64,000 nt of DNA from Rhodococcus sp. UNC23MFCrub1.1 (GTDB lineage: Bacteria > Actinomycetota > Actinomycetes > Mycobacteriales > Mycobacteriaceae): positions 434,001 through 498,000 of the forward strand of contig NZ_JMLQ01000004.1 of the NCBI RefSeq assembly GCF_000686025.1. The letters are read 5' to 3'. How positions within the stretch are numbered: the stretch's first letter is position 1; the number at the start of each line of letters is the position of its first letter. The position numbers and the translations under genes are program-made. Positions 16,302 through 26,463 of the stretch are shown piece by piece. The notes under the pieces were generated by a model. It saw only the letters and a program-made list of their open reading frames with translations. It made no database searches and was not told the origin of the DNA.

Positions 16302-17579
16302 TCAGACCGCCTCGGCGGTCACCCCCGGGCGCTCGGGACTGCGTCGATCGCGCAGCGGCACCGCCGCCACCGCGATCACGAACACCAGTCCCCACCACAC
16401 GTAGGAGGAGGCCTGGATCTGGTCCCACAGGGGCCAGCCCAGGCCGTTCCAGCGTCCGGGCGCGAGGCGCCAGTGCGACGGATAGTGCAGCAGCACTGCG
16501 CCGATCACGGCGAGGGCCACCAGTGCGGGGGCGCGCCGCGTCACGCCGACGTGCACCAGGACCATCAGCATCGGCACCGTCCACACCCAGTGATGCGACC
16601 ACGACACCGGTGAGACCAGCAGGCCCAGAGCGGCATTGACGCACAGGGCCAGCAGGTACTCGTGTGCCGCCAGAGCGCGTCGCATCGCGACGAGGGCCAC
16701 CAGCCCCACGACGGCGCTGCACACTATCCAGACGATCGTCCGCGGGCCGTCCGCGAGACCCAGCCGCGCGAGCATCCCGGTGAGGGACTGGTTCGAGATG
16801 TACCCCGGCCCGCCGATGCGGTCGGAGTCGAGCAGCACCTCGGTCCAGTACTGCACCGAGTCGCGGAACGTCGCGACGAATCCGAGTGCCGTGAACCCGA
16901 GGAACGACAGGCCGGTGACCACGGCCGCCCGGTACTGCTTGCGCAGCAGGAAGTAGAGGACGAACACCGCCGGCGTGAGCTTGATGGCCGTGACGAAGCC
17001 GATGAGCAGACCGCGCGGCCACGGGGTGCGCTTCAGCAGGACGTCGAGGACGACGAGGCACATCAACACGACGTTGATCTGCCCGTAGTCGAGGGTGGAC
17101 CACACCGGTTCGAGCGCGAACGCGATCGCGGTGATGCCGCCCGTGACCCACGCCGTCGTCCCGGCCGACAGGTGCACCAGAGAGCGCAGGCACACCGCCA
17201 CCGTGACGGCGAGCAGGATCATCGTCATCGCCGTCATGATCAACGAGGCCGCCGGCAGCGGGAGGACCGCCATCGGCGCGAAGGACACCGCGGCCATCGG
17301 GGGATAGGTGAACGGCAGCGGGATGTTCACCGAGGTGCGCGGCAGGACTCCGTAGAGATTCACGCCGTCGAGCAGAGCCCGGCCACCGATGCGATACACG
17401 TCGAGGTCGAGCCGGTAGATCGCACCCCACTCCCGCAGCGGGGGCAGACCGACCACGTTGAACGCGATGCCCGCCACGAGCCCGACGCACACCGCGACCT
17501 TCGCGATCACGGCGACCGGTCGGGGCAGCGACGCCCCCGGCCCGGTGTAGGGAGGGGCGGACGGCAGAGTCCACGTCAT
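16302..17579 (-). CDS. Alpha-1,2-mannosyltransferase, GT87 family (Rv2181-like)
   Basis: A 425-residue polytopic GT-C glycosyltransferase with about ten membrane helices. The first periplasmic loop carries the acidic motif YRLDLDVYRIGGRALLDG, typical of polyprenyl-phosphate-mannose-dependent GT87 enzymes. YGQINVVLM and SWSHHWVW are further family hallmarks. Rv2181 adds the single alpha-1,2-mannose branches of the lipomannan/lipoarabinomannan core, using decaprenyl-phosphomannose outside the membrane, and synteny supports the same role. The ATG at 17577-17579 follows an AAAGGA. It is convergent with the acyltransferase and divergent from the exoribonuclease gene, with 39 bases between starts. 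Confidence 0.92.
   Translation of the reverse strand: MTWTLPSAPPYTGPGASLPRPVAVIAKVAVCVGLVAGIAFNVVGLPPLREWGAIYRLDLDVYRIGGRALLDGVNLYGVLPRTSVNIPLPFTYPPMAAVSFAPMAVLPLPAASLIMTAMTMILLAVTVAVCLRSLVHLSAGTTAWVTGGITAIAFALEPVWSTLDYGQINVVLMCLVVLDVLLKRTPWPRGLLIGFVTAIKLTPAVFVLYFLLRKQYRAAVVTGLSFLGFTALGFVATFRDSVQYWTEVLLDSDRIGGPGYISNQSLTGMLARLGLADGPRTIVWIVCSAVVGLVALVAMRRALAAHEYLLALCVNAALGLLVSPVSWSHHWVWTVPMLMVLVHVGVTRRAPALVALAVIGAVLLHYPSHWRLAPGRWNGLGWPLWDQIQASSYVWWGLVFVIAVAAVPLRDRRSPERPGVTAEAV
16305..16320. terminator. Short palindrome at a convergent gene end
   Basis: GACCGCCTCGGCGGTC is a 7-bp stem with a 2-base centre. It starts four bases after the acyltransferase stop and lies within the last codons of the convergent mannosyltransferase gene. 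It could serve as a compact terminator, but the loop is too short for a stable RNA hairpin without opening a pair, so confidence is low. Confidence 0.35.
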
Positions 17580-17618
17580 GGTCGGGGTGGATCCTTTCGG
17601 TGACCTAGGCTCGCAGAC

Positions 17619-19560
<1,942 letters not shown>

Positions 19561-19575
19561 TCGCCGGAGCAGAAC

Positions 19576-21597
19576 TCAGGGCAGCGCGGTCAGAGTGACC
19601 GTGCTGCCCTTCTGCACTCGGTCGCCCTGACCGGGCGACTGGGCGATGACGAGCGAGCGATCCGTCTGCGCGACCTGGCGCACCACCACGGTGAGCCCCA
19701 GGCGTTCGAGTTCCGACCGCGCCGAGCCGACGGTACGTCCGAGCATCGAGGGCACCTCCACGGCCGTCGACACCCGCAGCGTGACGGTCGATCCCGCGGT
19801 CACGGACGTGCCGCTCGCCGGGTCGGTCCCGATGACACGGCCACCGTCGACGTCCTCGTCGAAGACGGAGTCCACCGTCGCCACGGTGATGCCGACCCGA
19901 TCGAGTTCTGCGCGCGCCTGCTGCTCCGTCCCGCCCCGGACGTCGGGAACGTCGACGGGGGGAGCGCCCTTGCTGGTCACCACCCGGACCTCGCTGCCCA
20001 CCGGCAGGACCGTCCCGGGCGCGGGGTCGAGTGCGGCGACCGCACCGACGGGTGCGGCGCTGCTGAAGGCGTCACCGCCGTCCACGGGGACGAACGTCCG
20101 CTCCCGCAGTGCCGCCTCCACCGTGGTCGAGTCCGCGTTCCCGAGGGCCGGAACGGTGGGCCTGCCCTGAGAAACGAGAAGGGTCACGGTCTCGCCCCGG
20201 GCGATCCGTGACCCTGCGGGAGGATCGGTTCCGAGTAATCGGTCCACGGGATCGCTGTCGGTGTAGCGGCCCTCGACGGTCGCCGAGAGATCGGCCGCCT
20301 CGATGGCGGAGACGGCGGTGGATCGGTCGAGCCCGTCGATGGCCGGCACCGCGGTGAAGCGGCCGGACCCGGCCCACCAGCCGACGGTGCCGAGCAGGAC
20401 CGCCACGATCACGACGATCGCGAGCCACGTGAGTGCGACTCGACGCGACCTGCGCTTGTCCGCGTCGAAGTCCGGGAACGCGAAGGCTTTCCGGTCCACC
20501 GGCTCGGCGGCGGTGGACCGCGGTTCGTCGGCGCCGCGGGGAGTCGCGGTGGTCACCATCCGCGTGTGCTGAACGCCGCCGGTGGACGGCTGCCCGCGGT
20601 CGGAGGCGGCGGAGAAGTCGTCCGCGGGGACCGACACGATCTCCGTCTCCGGAGTACGCGGAGCCTGCGGAGCGTAGGGGCGCGGAGCGTTCAGCGTCTC
20701 GGCGCTCAGATGCTCGGCCGACCGCGACGGGGACGGCACCCGGTAGTGGGGCAGAGCGAGGGTCCTGGTGACCGAGCGCACCGCGTCGCCCATCGTGCCG
20801 GCGTCGCGGAACCGCTCCTCGGGCCGCCGCGCCGTCGCGTCGCGCACCAGTGCGTCGAAGTGGGGCGGCACCCCTGCGATCACCGAGCTCGGCGGCGGAA
20901 CGTCGTTCTCGATGCGCTGGTACGCGATCGAGAGGGAGGTGTCTCCCTGGAACGGCGTGCGTCCGGTCAGCAGTTCGAAGAGCAGGATGCCCGCCGAGTA
21001 CACGTCGCTGCGCGCGTCGGCCGATCCGGTGGTCACCTGCTCGGGGGAGAGGTAGGCGGCAGTGCCGAGGATGACGCTGTTGGACGTCGTCGTCGACGCG
21101 GCCACGGCGCGCACCAGACCGAAGTCGGCGATCTTGACCTCGCCCGCGTCGGAGATCAGCACGTTCTCCGGCTTGACGTCGCGGTGCACGAGGCCACCGC
21201 GGTGCGCGACCGCGAGTCCGTCGAGCGCCGGTTGGAGAACGGCGGCGACGGCGTGCGGGGGCATCGGTCCGCGTTCGCGGAGCAACTCGCGCAGCGTGCC
21301 GCCCTCGACCAGTTCCATGACCAGGAAGGCGTGCTGACCGTCGCGACCGTGATCGTGGACGGCGACCAGACCCGGGTGGCTGAGCCGGGCGACCGCGCGC
21401 GCCTCGAACTCGAAGCGACGCACGAACTCGGGGTCGGCGGCGAACTGGGGATCCATGATCTTGATGGCCACGGGCCGGTCCAGACGCAGGTCCAGACCCC
21501 GGTAGACCGTGGACATACCGCCGCGGGCGATCGGCGCGTCGACGCGGTAACGACGGTCCAGCAGCGCGCCGAGCAGCGACGGACCTGACGTTGTCAC
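19576..21597 (-). CDS. pknL: Serine/threonine protein kinase PknL with four PASTA domains
   Basis: A 673-residue membrane kinase. The catalytic domain (residues 10-275) is complete: ARGGMSTVYRGLD, AIKIMD, HRDVKPENVL, ADFGLVR, LSPEQ. A linker of about 125 residues leads to a single membrane helix (VALTWLAIVVIVAVLLGTVG), then four extracellular PASTA repeats, recognisable by their openings FTAVPAIDG, PTVPALGN, VDVPDVRGG and VEVPSMLGR. PASTA domains bind muropeptides, linking wall state to phosphorylation. The start GTG (complement 21595-21597) is chosen because AGGAGAG precedes it by nine bases; the longer frame upstream lacks this. It is divergent from its likely substrate gene, the Rv2175c homologue. 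Confidence 0.95.
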   Translation of the reverse strand: MTTSGPSLLGALLDRRYRVDAPIARGGMSTVYRGLDLRLDRPVAIKIMDPQFAADPEFVRRFEFEARAVARLSHPGLVAVHDHGRDGQHAFLVMELVEGGTLRELLRERGPMPPHAVAAVLQPALDGLAVAHRGGLVHRDVKPENVLISDAGEVKIADFGLVRAVAASTTTSNSVILGTAAYLSPEQVTTGSADARSDVYSAGILLFELLTGRTPFQGDTSLSIAYQRIENDVPPPSSVIAGVPPHFDALVRDATARRPEERFRDAGTMGDAVRSVTRTLALPHYRVPSPSRSAEHLSAETLNAPRPYAPQAPRTPETEIVSVPADDFSAASDRGQPSTGGVQHTRMVTTATPRGADEPRSTAAEPVDRKAFAFPDFDADKRRSRRVALTWLAIVVIVAVLLGTVGWWAGSGRFTAVPAIDGLDRSTAVSAIEAADLSATVEGRYTDSDPVDRLLGTDPPAGSRIARGETVTLLVSQGRPTVPALGNADSTTVEAALRERTFVPVDGGDAFSSAAPVGAVAALDPAPGTVLPVGSEVRVVTSKGAPPVDVPDVRGGTEQQARAELDRVGITVATVDSVFDEDVDGGRVIGTDPASGTSVTAGSTVTLRVSTAVEVPSMLGRTVGSARSELERLGLTVVVRQVAQTDRSLVIAQSPGQGDRVQKGSTVTLTALP
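19578..19610. terminator. 15-bp hairpin inside the 3' end of pknL, shared terminator with aroG
   Basis: AGGGCAGCGCGGTCA at 19578-19592 pairs with 19596-19610 across a GAG loop, with one G-T wobble. It begins 18 bases after the aroG stop and covers the last codons of pknL on the opposite strand. Being symmetrical it could end transcripts from both convergent genes. No T-tract follows. Confidence 0.75.
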
Positions 21598-21740
21598 CTG
21601 CGTCCACTCTCCTGTCGTGTTCTCGCATCGATCGATGCCGATCATTCGATGGTAGCCAGTGTGACGCATGAGGTAGCAGTCACGTGTGCGGGAACACGGC
21701 GCGGGAGGCGGGCGTCGGCGAATTGTCCTGGCGGCGGGCC

Positions 21741-22127
21741 GTGACTACCTTTGACCGCGTGAGTGCCATTCCCTACTGCGACGACGTCCTGCCTGCCGAC
21801 GAGGCCGTGATCGCGATTCCCGACGCCGCCGAGATCATGGGCGTCCCCGTGACGAAGCTCTACCAGATGGTGCGTGAGCACAAGCTGATCGCGGTGCGCC
21901 GCGATCGAGTGGTCTCGATCCCCGCGAAGTTCGTCGGCGAGGACGGCGAGCCGATCAAGTACCTCGCCGGTGCGATCGCGGTTCTGCTCGACGGCGGCTA
22001 CAACCACCCGTCGATTCTGCGGTGGCTCTTCACCCCGGACGACAGTCTGCCGGGCATGCCGGCCGACGTGCTGCGCGGCGACCACGCCCGCGAGATCATC
22101 CGCCGCGCCCAGGCCATGGCCTTCTAG
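21741..22127 (+). CDS. DNA-binding protein, probable PknL substrate (Rv2175c-like)
   Basis: A 128-residue protein with a winged helix-turn-helix (IPDAAEIMGVPVTKLYQMVREHKLIAVRR) and a conserved C-terminal domain (LLDGGYNHPSILRWLFTPDDSLPG, REIIRRAQAMAF). The M. tuberculosis homologue is phosphorylated by PknL on an N-terminal threonine, which weakens DNA binding. I choose GTG 21741 over GTG 21759: the longer start gives VTTFDRVSAIP, which keeps a Thr-x-x-Arg-Val-x-x-Ile-Pro arrangement like the known phosphosite tail, while the shorter start would remove every nearby threonine. It is divergent from pknL with a 143-base shared promoter region. Confidence 0.9.
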   Translation: MTTFDRVSAIPYCDDVLPADEAVIAIPDAAEIMGVPVTKLYQMVREHKLIAVRRDRVVSIPAKFVGEDGEPIKYLAGAIAVLLDGGYNHPSILRWLFTPDDSLPGMPADVLRGDHAREIIRRAQAMAF

Positions 22128-22139
22128 CGCTCGATCGGA

Positions 22140-23132
22140 TCAGGCGGCGCGTGACCCGGGCCGCGGTAGCCGTTCTCCGGCTCTGACGAGAAGACCTCGA
22201 CCGGCCGCGGTCGCGGCGACACGAGCGCGCCGAGGAGTGCCCACGCGAGAGCGGACGGACAACGACCGGTACCCGTCGTTCTCCACGGCCTCGAGGATGT
22301 CCTGGTACAGCGCGAACGCGACCCGGATGCCCTCGCGCGCCCGCGGTTCCAGCAGGGCGATGCCGGGCTCGGCGGTGCGGTAGAGCGCGCGGGTGGTGGC
22401 GATGATGTCGGCCAGAGCGCGGCGGACCCTCGGATCGACGGAGTCCGTACGGCGGCACCACCACAGCAGGTCCTCGTCGACGCCGTAGGCGGTGAGCACG
22501 TCGCCGGGCAGATAGATGCGGTCGCGCGCGAGATCCTCGCCCGCGTCGCGAACGAAGTTCGTGACCTGGAAAGCCTCGCCGAGAGCGGACGCCATCGGGC
22601 GGGCCTCCTCGACCGGACACACGGTGCCGAGGACGGGGAGCATCTGCAGCCCGATCACGGCGGCGGAGCCGTACATGTACGTCGACAACTCGTCCATGGT
22701 GGCGTAGCGATCCTTGTAGATCGCCGAGTGCGGTACGTCCATCAGCATCGATGTCATGAAGGCAGTGAAGTACTCGGACGGGATGTCGTAGCGACGTGCG
22801 GTGTCGAACAGGGCCGCCAGGATCAGCTCGTTGCGCCGGTCGGGTCCGGGCGGGACCGACGTCGGCGGGGCGATGGTCGAGGCGAGACCCTCGTTCAGTC
22901 GCTCCTCGATGCGGGTGAGCAGCGCCAGGTCGAGTGCGACCGCCGTGTCGTCGCCGCGCTCGGCGATCATGTCGACGTCGATGATGTCATCGACCATGCG
23001 TGCGAACGCGTACAGCGCGTGCACCGCGGGCCGACGGTCGGTCGGCAGCAGGCGGGTGGCGAGGAAGTACGTCTTACCGTGTTCGGCTGCCACGTCCCGG
23101 CACAGCGCGTAGGCCTCGGGAAGATCGGTCAC
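22140..23132 (-). CDS. crtB: Phytoene synthase
   Basis: A 330-residue squalene/phytoene synthase family enzyme that condenses two GGPP molecules to phytoene. Both aspartate-rich sites are present: ARMVDDIIDVDM and VRDAGEDLARDRIYLP. Also seen are TRLLPTDRRPAVHALYAFAR and EAFQVTNFVRD, and the C-terminal FALYQDILEAVENDGY. The GTG start (complement 23130-23132) overlaps the mptA stop as GTGA, so it is translated with mptA. This enzyme uses the product of crtE, encoded at the head of the same operon. A basic Ala/Arg tail of about 35 residues ends the protein. Confidence 0.95.
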   Translation of the reverse strand: MTDLPEAYALCRDVAAEHGKTYFLATRLLPTDRRPAVHALYAFARMVDDIIDVDMIAERGDDTAVALDLALLTRIEERLNEGLASTIAPPTSVPPGPDRRNELILAALFDTARRYDIPSEYFTAFMTSMLMDVPHSAIYKDRYATMDELSTYMYGSAAVIGLQMLPVLGTVCPVEEARPMASALGEAFQVTNFVRDAGEDLARDRIYLPGDVLTAYGVDEDLLWWCRRTDSVDPRVRRALADIIATTRALYRTAEPGIALLEPRAREGIRVAFALYQDILEAVENDGYRSLSVRSRVGTPRRARVAATAAGRGLLVRAGERLPRPGSRAA

Positions 23133-24793
23133 TCGGTCAACTCCTGGCTGGGCTGGTCCGGACGGGGCTGGTCCGGGCGGGCGGTCTCGGCGCGGACGCG
23201 CGGGGCCGGGACGAACGTGTTCTCGTGCTCCGGGTGTGTGACGGCCCGCAGGCGGAGGGGATCGACCGTCCGGAGCGACAGCGCGGCGACCACTGCGGCG
23301 AACGTCGCCAGCACGACGTGCGGGAACGTGTATAGACCGATGGACCCGTCCGGCTGGAACACCAACATGAGCCAGGCGGACAGGCCGACCAGCACGGTCA
23401 GAGTGGTCGCCGACATGGTGAGACCCGCGGCGACGGCGAGAGGCCACGAGTAGTACCAGGGGAGAGCGGCCGGGGACAGGATCACGATGGCCACCAGCGA
23501 CACGAGGATGCCCAGCAGTGCGCCGCGCTCCGAGTGGCGCGATCGCCACCACGCCGCGGCCAGGATCGCGGCCAGAGCCACCGCGCACAGCATCCTGGTC
23601 ACCTCGAGCACGGGGCCGAGCCGAGCGCCCGTGAACCACCCGGTGAAGACCGTGACCAGGTGGGCGAGGATGGTCGGCAGCGAGAGCCAGTTGATGATCT
23701 TGGCCGAGCCCGAGAGCGCCGTCAGCCAGCCGATGCCGACGCCGGCCACCAGGGACGCGACGACGAACACCGCGACGAACACGGCGAAACCGATACCTGC
23801 GGTCTTCGCGAACACCAGCAGGACGTGCTGGCGTCGCGGCGGGTCACCACGCTCGGCCCGCGCCTCGTTCTCGGTGCGGAGCCGGTCGCGCTCGTGGAGC
23901 ATCCAGATCCACACCAGGAAGGGCAGCGCGATGCCCGCGGTGGCCTTGATCGCCACGGCGACCGCGACGAGCCCCATCCCGGCGACGTGGTGCCGGTCGA
24001 GGACGGCGGCGATGCCGGCCGTCATGAGACCGACCATGAGCATCTCGTTGTGGACGCCGCCGATCAGGTGGATCAGGACCAGGGGATTGAGCACGGCGAG
24101 CCACAGGGCCACGGCAGGATCCGCGCCGAAGTGTCGGGCGATGCGGGGAACTGCCCACATGGTGAGGGCGAGCCCCGGCAGCATGGTCAGGCGCAGGAGC
24201 ATCGTCCCGGCGATCACGTTGTCGCCCGTGAGCGAGGTGATGCCCTCGCCCAGCAGGAGGAACAGCGGGCCGTAGGGCGCGGTGGTGGTGGTCCAGACGT
24301 TGCTCACGTTGTCCAGCAGCACACCGGGATTGGCGACGGGACCGACGGCGTACGGGTCGAACCCGTCCCGGAGGAGGGCGCCCTGTGCGAGGTAGGAGTA
24401 CGCGTCGCGGCTGAACATCGGGACCGCGAGCAGGAGCGGCGCGATCCAGAGCGGCACCACCCAGCGCAGCTGCCGCACCGTGGTCCGGTGACCGAGAGTG
24501 GCGCGTCCGAGACGGACCCACGCGGCGATCATGAGCAGCACGCCGATCCACACCATGACGGTCGACAACACGAGTCCGTGCCCGAAGCGGAGCCAGGACA
24601 GGTGCATCGCCTCGAGCAGCGGGTCACGACGGCGCACGGCACCCGAGCCGAAACCGCCGAAAGTGATGAGCGCGGACCCGGCCAGACCCACCAACGTGGC
24701 GCGGCCGGCGCGTCCCCCGAAGAACCGTCGTGTCGATCGCCACGACGACTCGTCGGTGGCGTCCGCGGCCCGGAGTGGGGAGGACGTCGTCAT
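23129..24793 (-). CDS. mptA: Alpha-1,6-mannopyranosyltransferase MptA (Rv2174-like)
   Basis: A 554-residue GT-C membrane glycosyltransferase with about 13 predicted helices that extends the alpha-1,6 mannan backbone of lipomannan using polyprenyl-phosphomannose. The first large outer loop holds MFSRDAYSYLAQGALLRDGFDPY, with the acidic motif of the family; YGPLFLLLGEG and HLIGGVHNEMLMVGLM are further marks. ATG at 24791-24793 has GGGGAGGA just upstream, at unusually short spacing; ATG at 24817 would add eight residues without a Shine-Dalgarno. It lies between crtI (about 100 bases upstream) and crtB (4-base overlap), so it is embedded in a carotenoid operon. Confidence 0.93.
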   Translation of the reverse strand: MTTSSPLRAADATDESSWRSTRRFFGGRAGRATLVGLAGSALITFGGFGSGAVRRRDPLLEAMHLSWLRFGHGLVLSTVMVWIGVLLMIAAWVRLGRATLGHRTTVRQLRWVVPLWIAPLLLAVPMFSRDAYSYLAQGALLRDGFDPYAVGPVANPGVLLDNVSNVWTTTTAPYGPLFLLLGEGITSLTGDNVIAGTMLLRLTMLPGLALTMWAVPRIARHFGADPAVALWLAVLNPLVLIHLIGGVHNEMLMVGLMTAGIAAVLDRHHVAGMGLVAVAVAIKATAGIALPFLVWIWMLHERDRLRTENEARAERGDPPRRQHVLLVFAKTAGIGFAVFVAVFVVASLVAGVGIGWLTALSGSAKIINWLSLPTILAHLVTVFTGWFTGARLGPVLEVTRMLCAVALAAILAAAWWRSRHSERGALLGILVSLVAIVILSPAALPWYYSWPLAVAAGLTMSATTLTVLVGLSAWLMLVFQPDGSIGLYTFPHVVLATFAAVVAALSLRTVDPLRLRAVTHPEHENTFVPAPRVRAETARPDQPRPDQPSQELTE

Positions 24794-24844
24794 GTTCCTC
24801 CCCGGAAGACGCGACATGCCGGCGACCGTGCGGAAGCCGGGCTG

Positions 24845-24858
24845 AACTCACGTGAGTT
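24845..24858. promoter_or_regulatory. Perfect 14-bp palindrome upstream of mptA
   Basis: AACTCACGTGAGTT is its own reverse complement. It lies in the short gap between crtI and mptA, about 50 bases before the mptA ATG at 24793, where an operator for an internal promoter could lie. No gene occupies it. Two TGAGTT-type half sites would suit a dimeric TetR- or MarR-class repressor; the regulator is unknown. Confidence 0.45.
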
Positions 24859-24894
24859 TAGAGGCTCCGGACCGGAAGACGAACCGGCCCGCCG

Positions 24895-26463
24895 TCAGAC
24901 GGCCACACGGGCCGAGCGACGCACGGACGGATCGATGCGTTCGGCGGCCAGTCGACCCGAGATCAACACCGTCGGCACACCCACTCCGGGGGTGGTCCCA
25001 CACCCGGCGAGGACGACGTTGTCGATGCCCTTGACCAGGTTGCGGCGCCGGAACGGGCCGGTCTGGCGGAAGATGTGCGACGCCGAGAACGGGGTTCCCG
25101 CGACCATCCCCTGCGCGAGCCAGGTGGCCGGCGTGTCGATGTGGTCGATCTCGAGGTGCTCGGACACGCCGGTGTAACCGCGGCGATCCATCTCGAGCAG
25201 GATCTCCCGCACGTAGGGGTCGGTGATGGCGGACCAGTCCAACGGCGCGCTGTCGAGATTGGGGCAGGGCGCGAGGATCGAGATGGGCTCCTGCTCGACG
25301 CCGTCGTGCGTGACGCGCAGAGCCGGATCGGTCAGCGAGGTCCGGGTGATGAGCAACGACGGGTCCGACATGAGTGTGCCGCGCCCGCGCGAGGCGGTGA
25401 GCTCCTCGAACGTCTCGTTCCAGTTGTGCCCGAAGTCGATGACGTGGTGCGAGCGGGACGACCACCGCGCGGTGACGTCCACCGGCACGCGGCCGTGCAC
25501 CACGACACAGGACGGTGACGCCCGGATCTTGCGGCGCACCGTGATGCCGGCGGTGGCGAGAAGGCGATCCGTCACCAGGAGATCCGGCGTGAGGATCAGG
25601 GAGTCGCACGTGTGCCGCTCGCCGTTCTCGGTCACCACCGCGCGAGCGCGGGTCCCGCCCTTCTCGATGGCGGCCACGCCGGTGGAGAGCAGCAGCGTGC
25701 CGCCCGCACTCACGAACGCGTCGGCCATCGCGTTCGCGATCGACTGCATTCCGCCGTCCGGGAACGACACACCCAACGACGTGTCCATGTGCGAGATCGC
25801 GGAGTAGACCCCGAGAGCTTTGGCGGGCGCGACACCGGCGTAGAGAGCCTGGAAGGTGAAGATGCGGCGCAGTCGCGGGTCGTCGATGAGCTTGTCGATC
25901 CGCTTTCCGAGTTTTCCGAACCCCCCGAGACGCAGCAGGGTCAGCGTGTTCGCTCGCGCCCTGCGCTCGCCCACGAGGTCGAGCGGTGAGTCGAAGTTGT
26001 CGTCGATGTAGCGGTCGAACTCCGCGTCGAACATCGATCCGATCCACGCGCGGAGCGTGCGGTAGCGCCGAGCCTCGTCCGGCCCGCACTTCTCGCCGAC
26101 CTCCGCGATCATCCGCTCGGGATCGGAGTGGACGTCGATGGTGGTGCCGTCGGCGAAACGGGTGTGGTACGCCGGATGCAACGGTGTCAGACGCAGGGGA
26201 GGCGTGGTGGACTCGCGGGTCGCACCCACCGCGGCGAGCGCCTGATCGATCAGGTCGGGCATCGTGAGAACGCTCGCGCCCGTGTCGATGCGGTAGCCCG
26301 GCGCCGCGACGGAACCCACCCGGCCGCCGACGGTGTCGGACTTCTCGATCACGGTGACCTCGCGATCGGTGCCGCGGAGGTGGAGCGCCGCGGCGAGGCC
26401 GGACAGACCGGCGCCCACGACGATCACGTGATCGGTGGGTCCGGACACGGTGGCATGCGTCAT
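24895..26463 (-). CDS. crtI: Phytoene desaturase
   Basis: A 522-residue FAD-dependent desaturase that converts phytoene toward lycopene. The dinucleotide-binding motif VIVVGAGLSGLAAALHLR begins at residue 13, followed by the substrate region GYRIDTGASVLTMPDLI. The C-terminus has the bacterial-type phytoene dehydrogenase signature NVVLAGCGTTPGVGVPTVLISGRLAAERI in its usual place. Its ATG overlaps the crtE stop as ATGA. About 100 bases then separate it from mptA. How many double bonds it introduces cannot be read from sequence. Confidence 0.96.
   Translation of the reverse strand: MTHATVSGPTDHVIVVGAGLSGLAAALHLRGTDREVTVIEKSDTVGGRVGSVAAPGYRIDTGASVLTMPDLIDQALAAVGATRESTTPPLRLTPLHPAYHTRFADGTTIDVHSDPERMIAEVGEKCGPDEARRYRTLRAWIGSMFDAEFDRYIDDNFDSPLDLVGERRARANTLTLLRLGGFGKLGKRIDKLIDDPRLRRIFTFQALYAGVAPAKALGVYSAISHMDTSLGVSFPDGGMQSIANAMADAFVSAGGTLLLSTGVAAIEKGGTRARAVVTENGERHTCDSLILTPDLLVTDRLLATAGITVRRKIRASPSCVVVHGRVPVDVTARWSSRSHHVIDFGHNWNETFEELTASRGRGTLMSDPSLLITRTSLTDPALRVTHDGVEQEPISILAPCPNLDSAPLDWSAITDPYVREILLEMDRRGYTGVSEHLEIDHIDTPATWLAQGMVAGTPFSASHIFRQTGPFRRRNLVKGIDNVVLAGCGTTPGVGVPTVLISGRLAAERIDPSVRRSARVAV

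Noticed and set aside
22096..22620. Open frame antisense-shifted within crtB
   Set aside because: Alternative frame of crtB with Arg-rich content and no conserved pattern.
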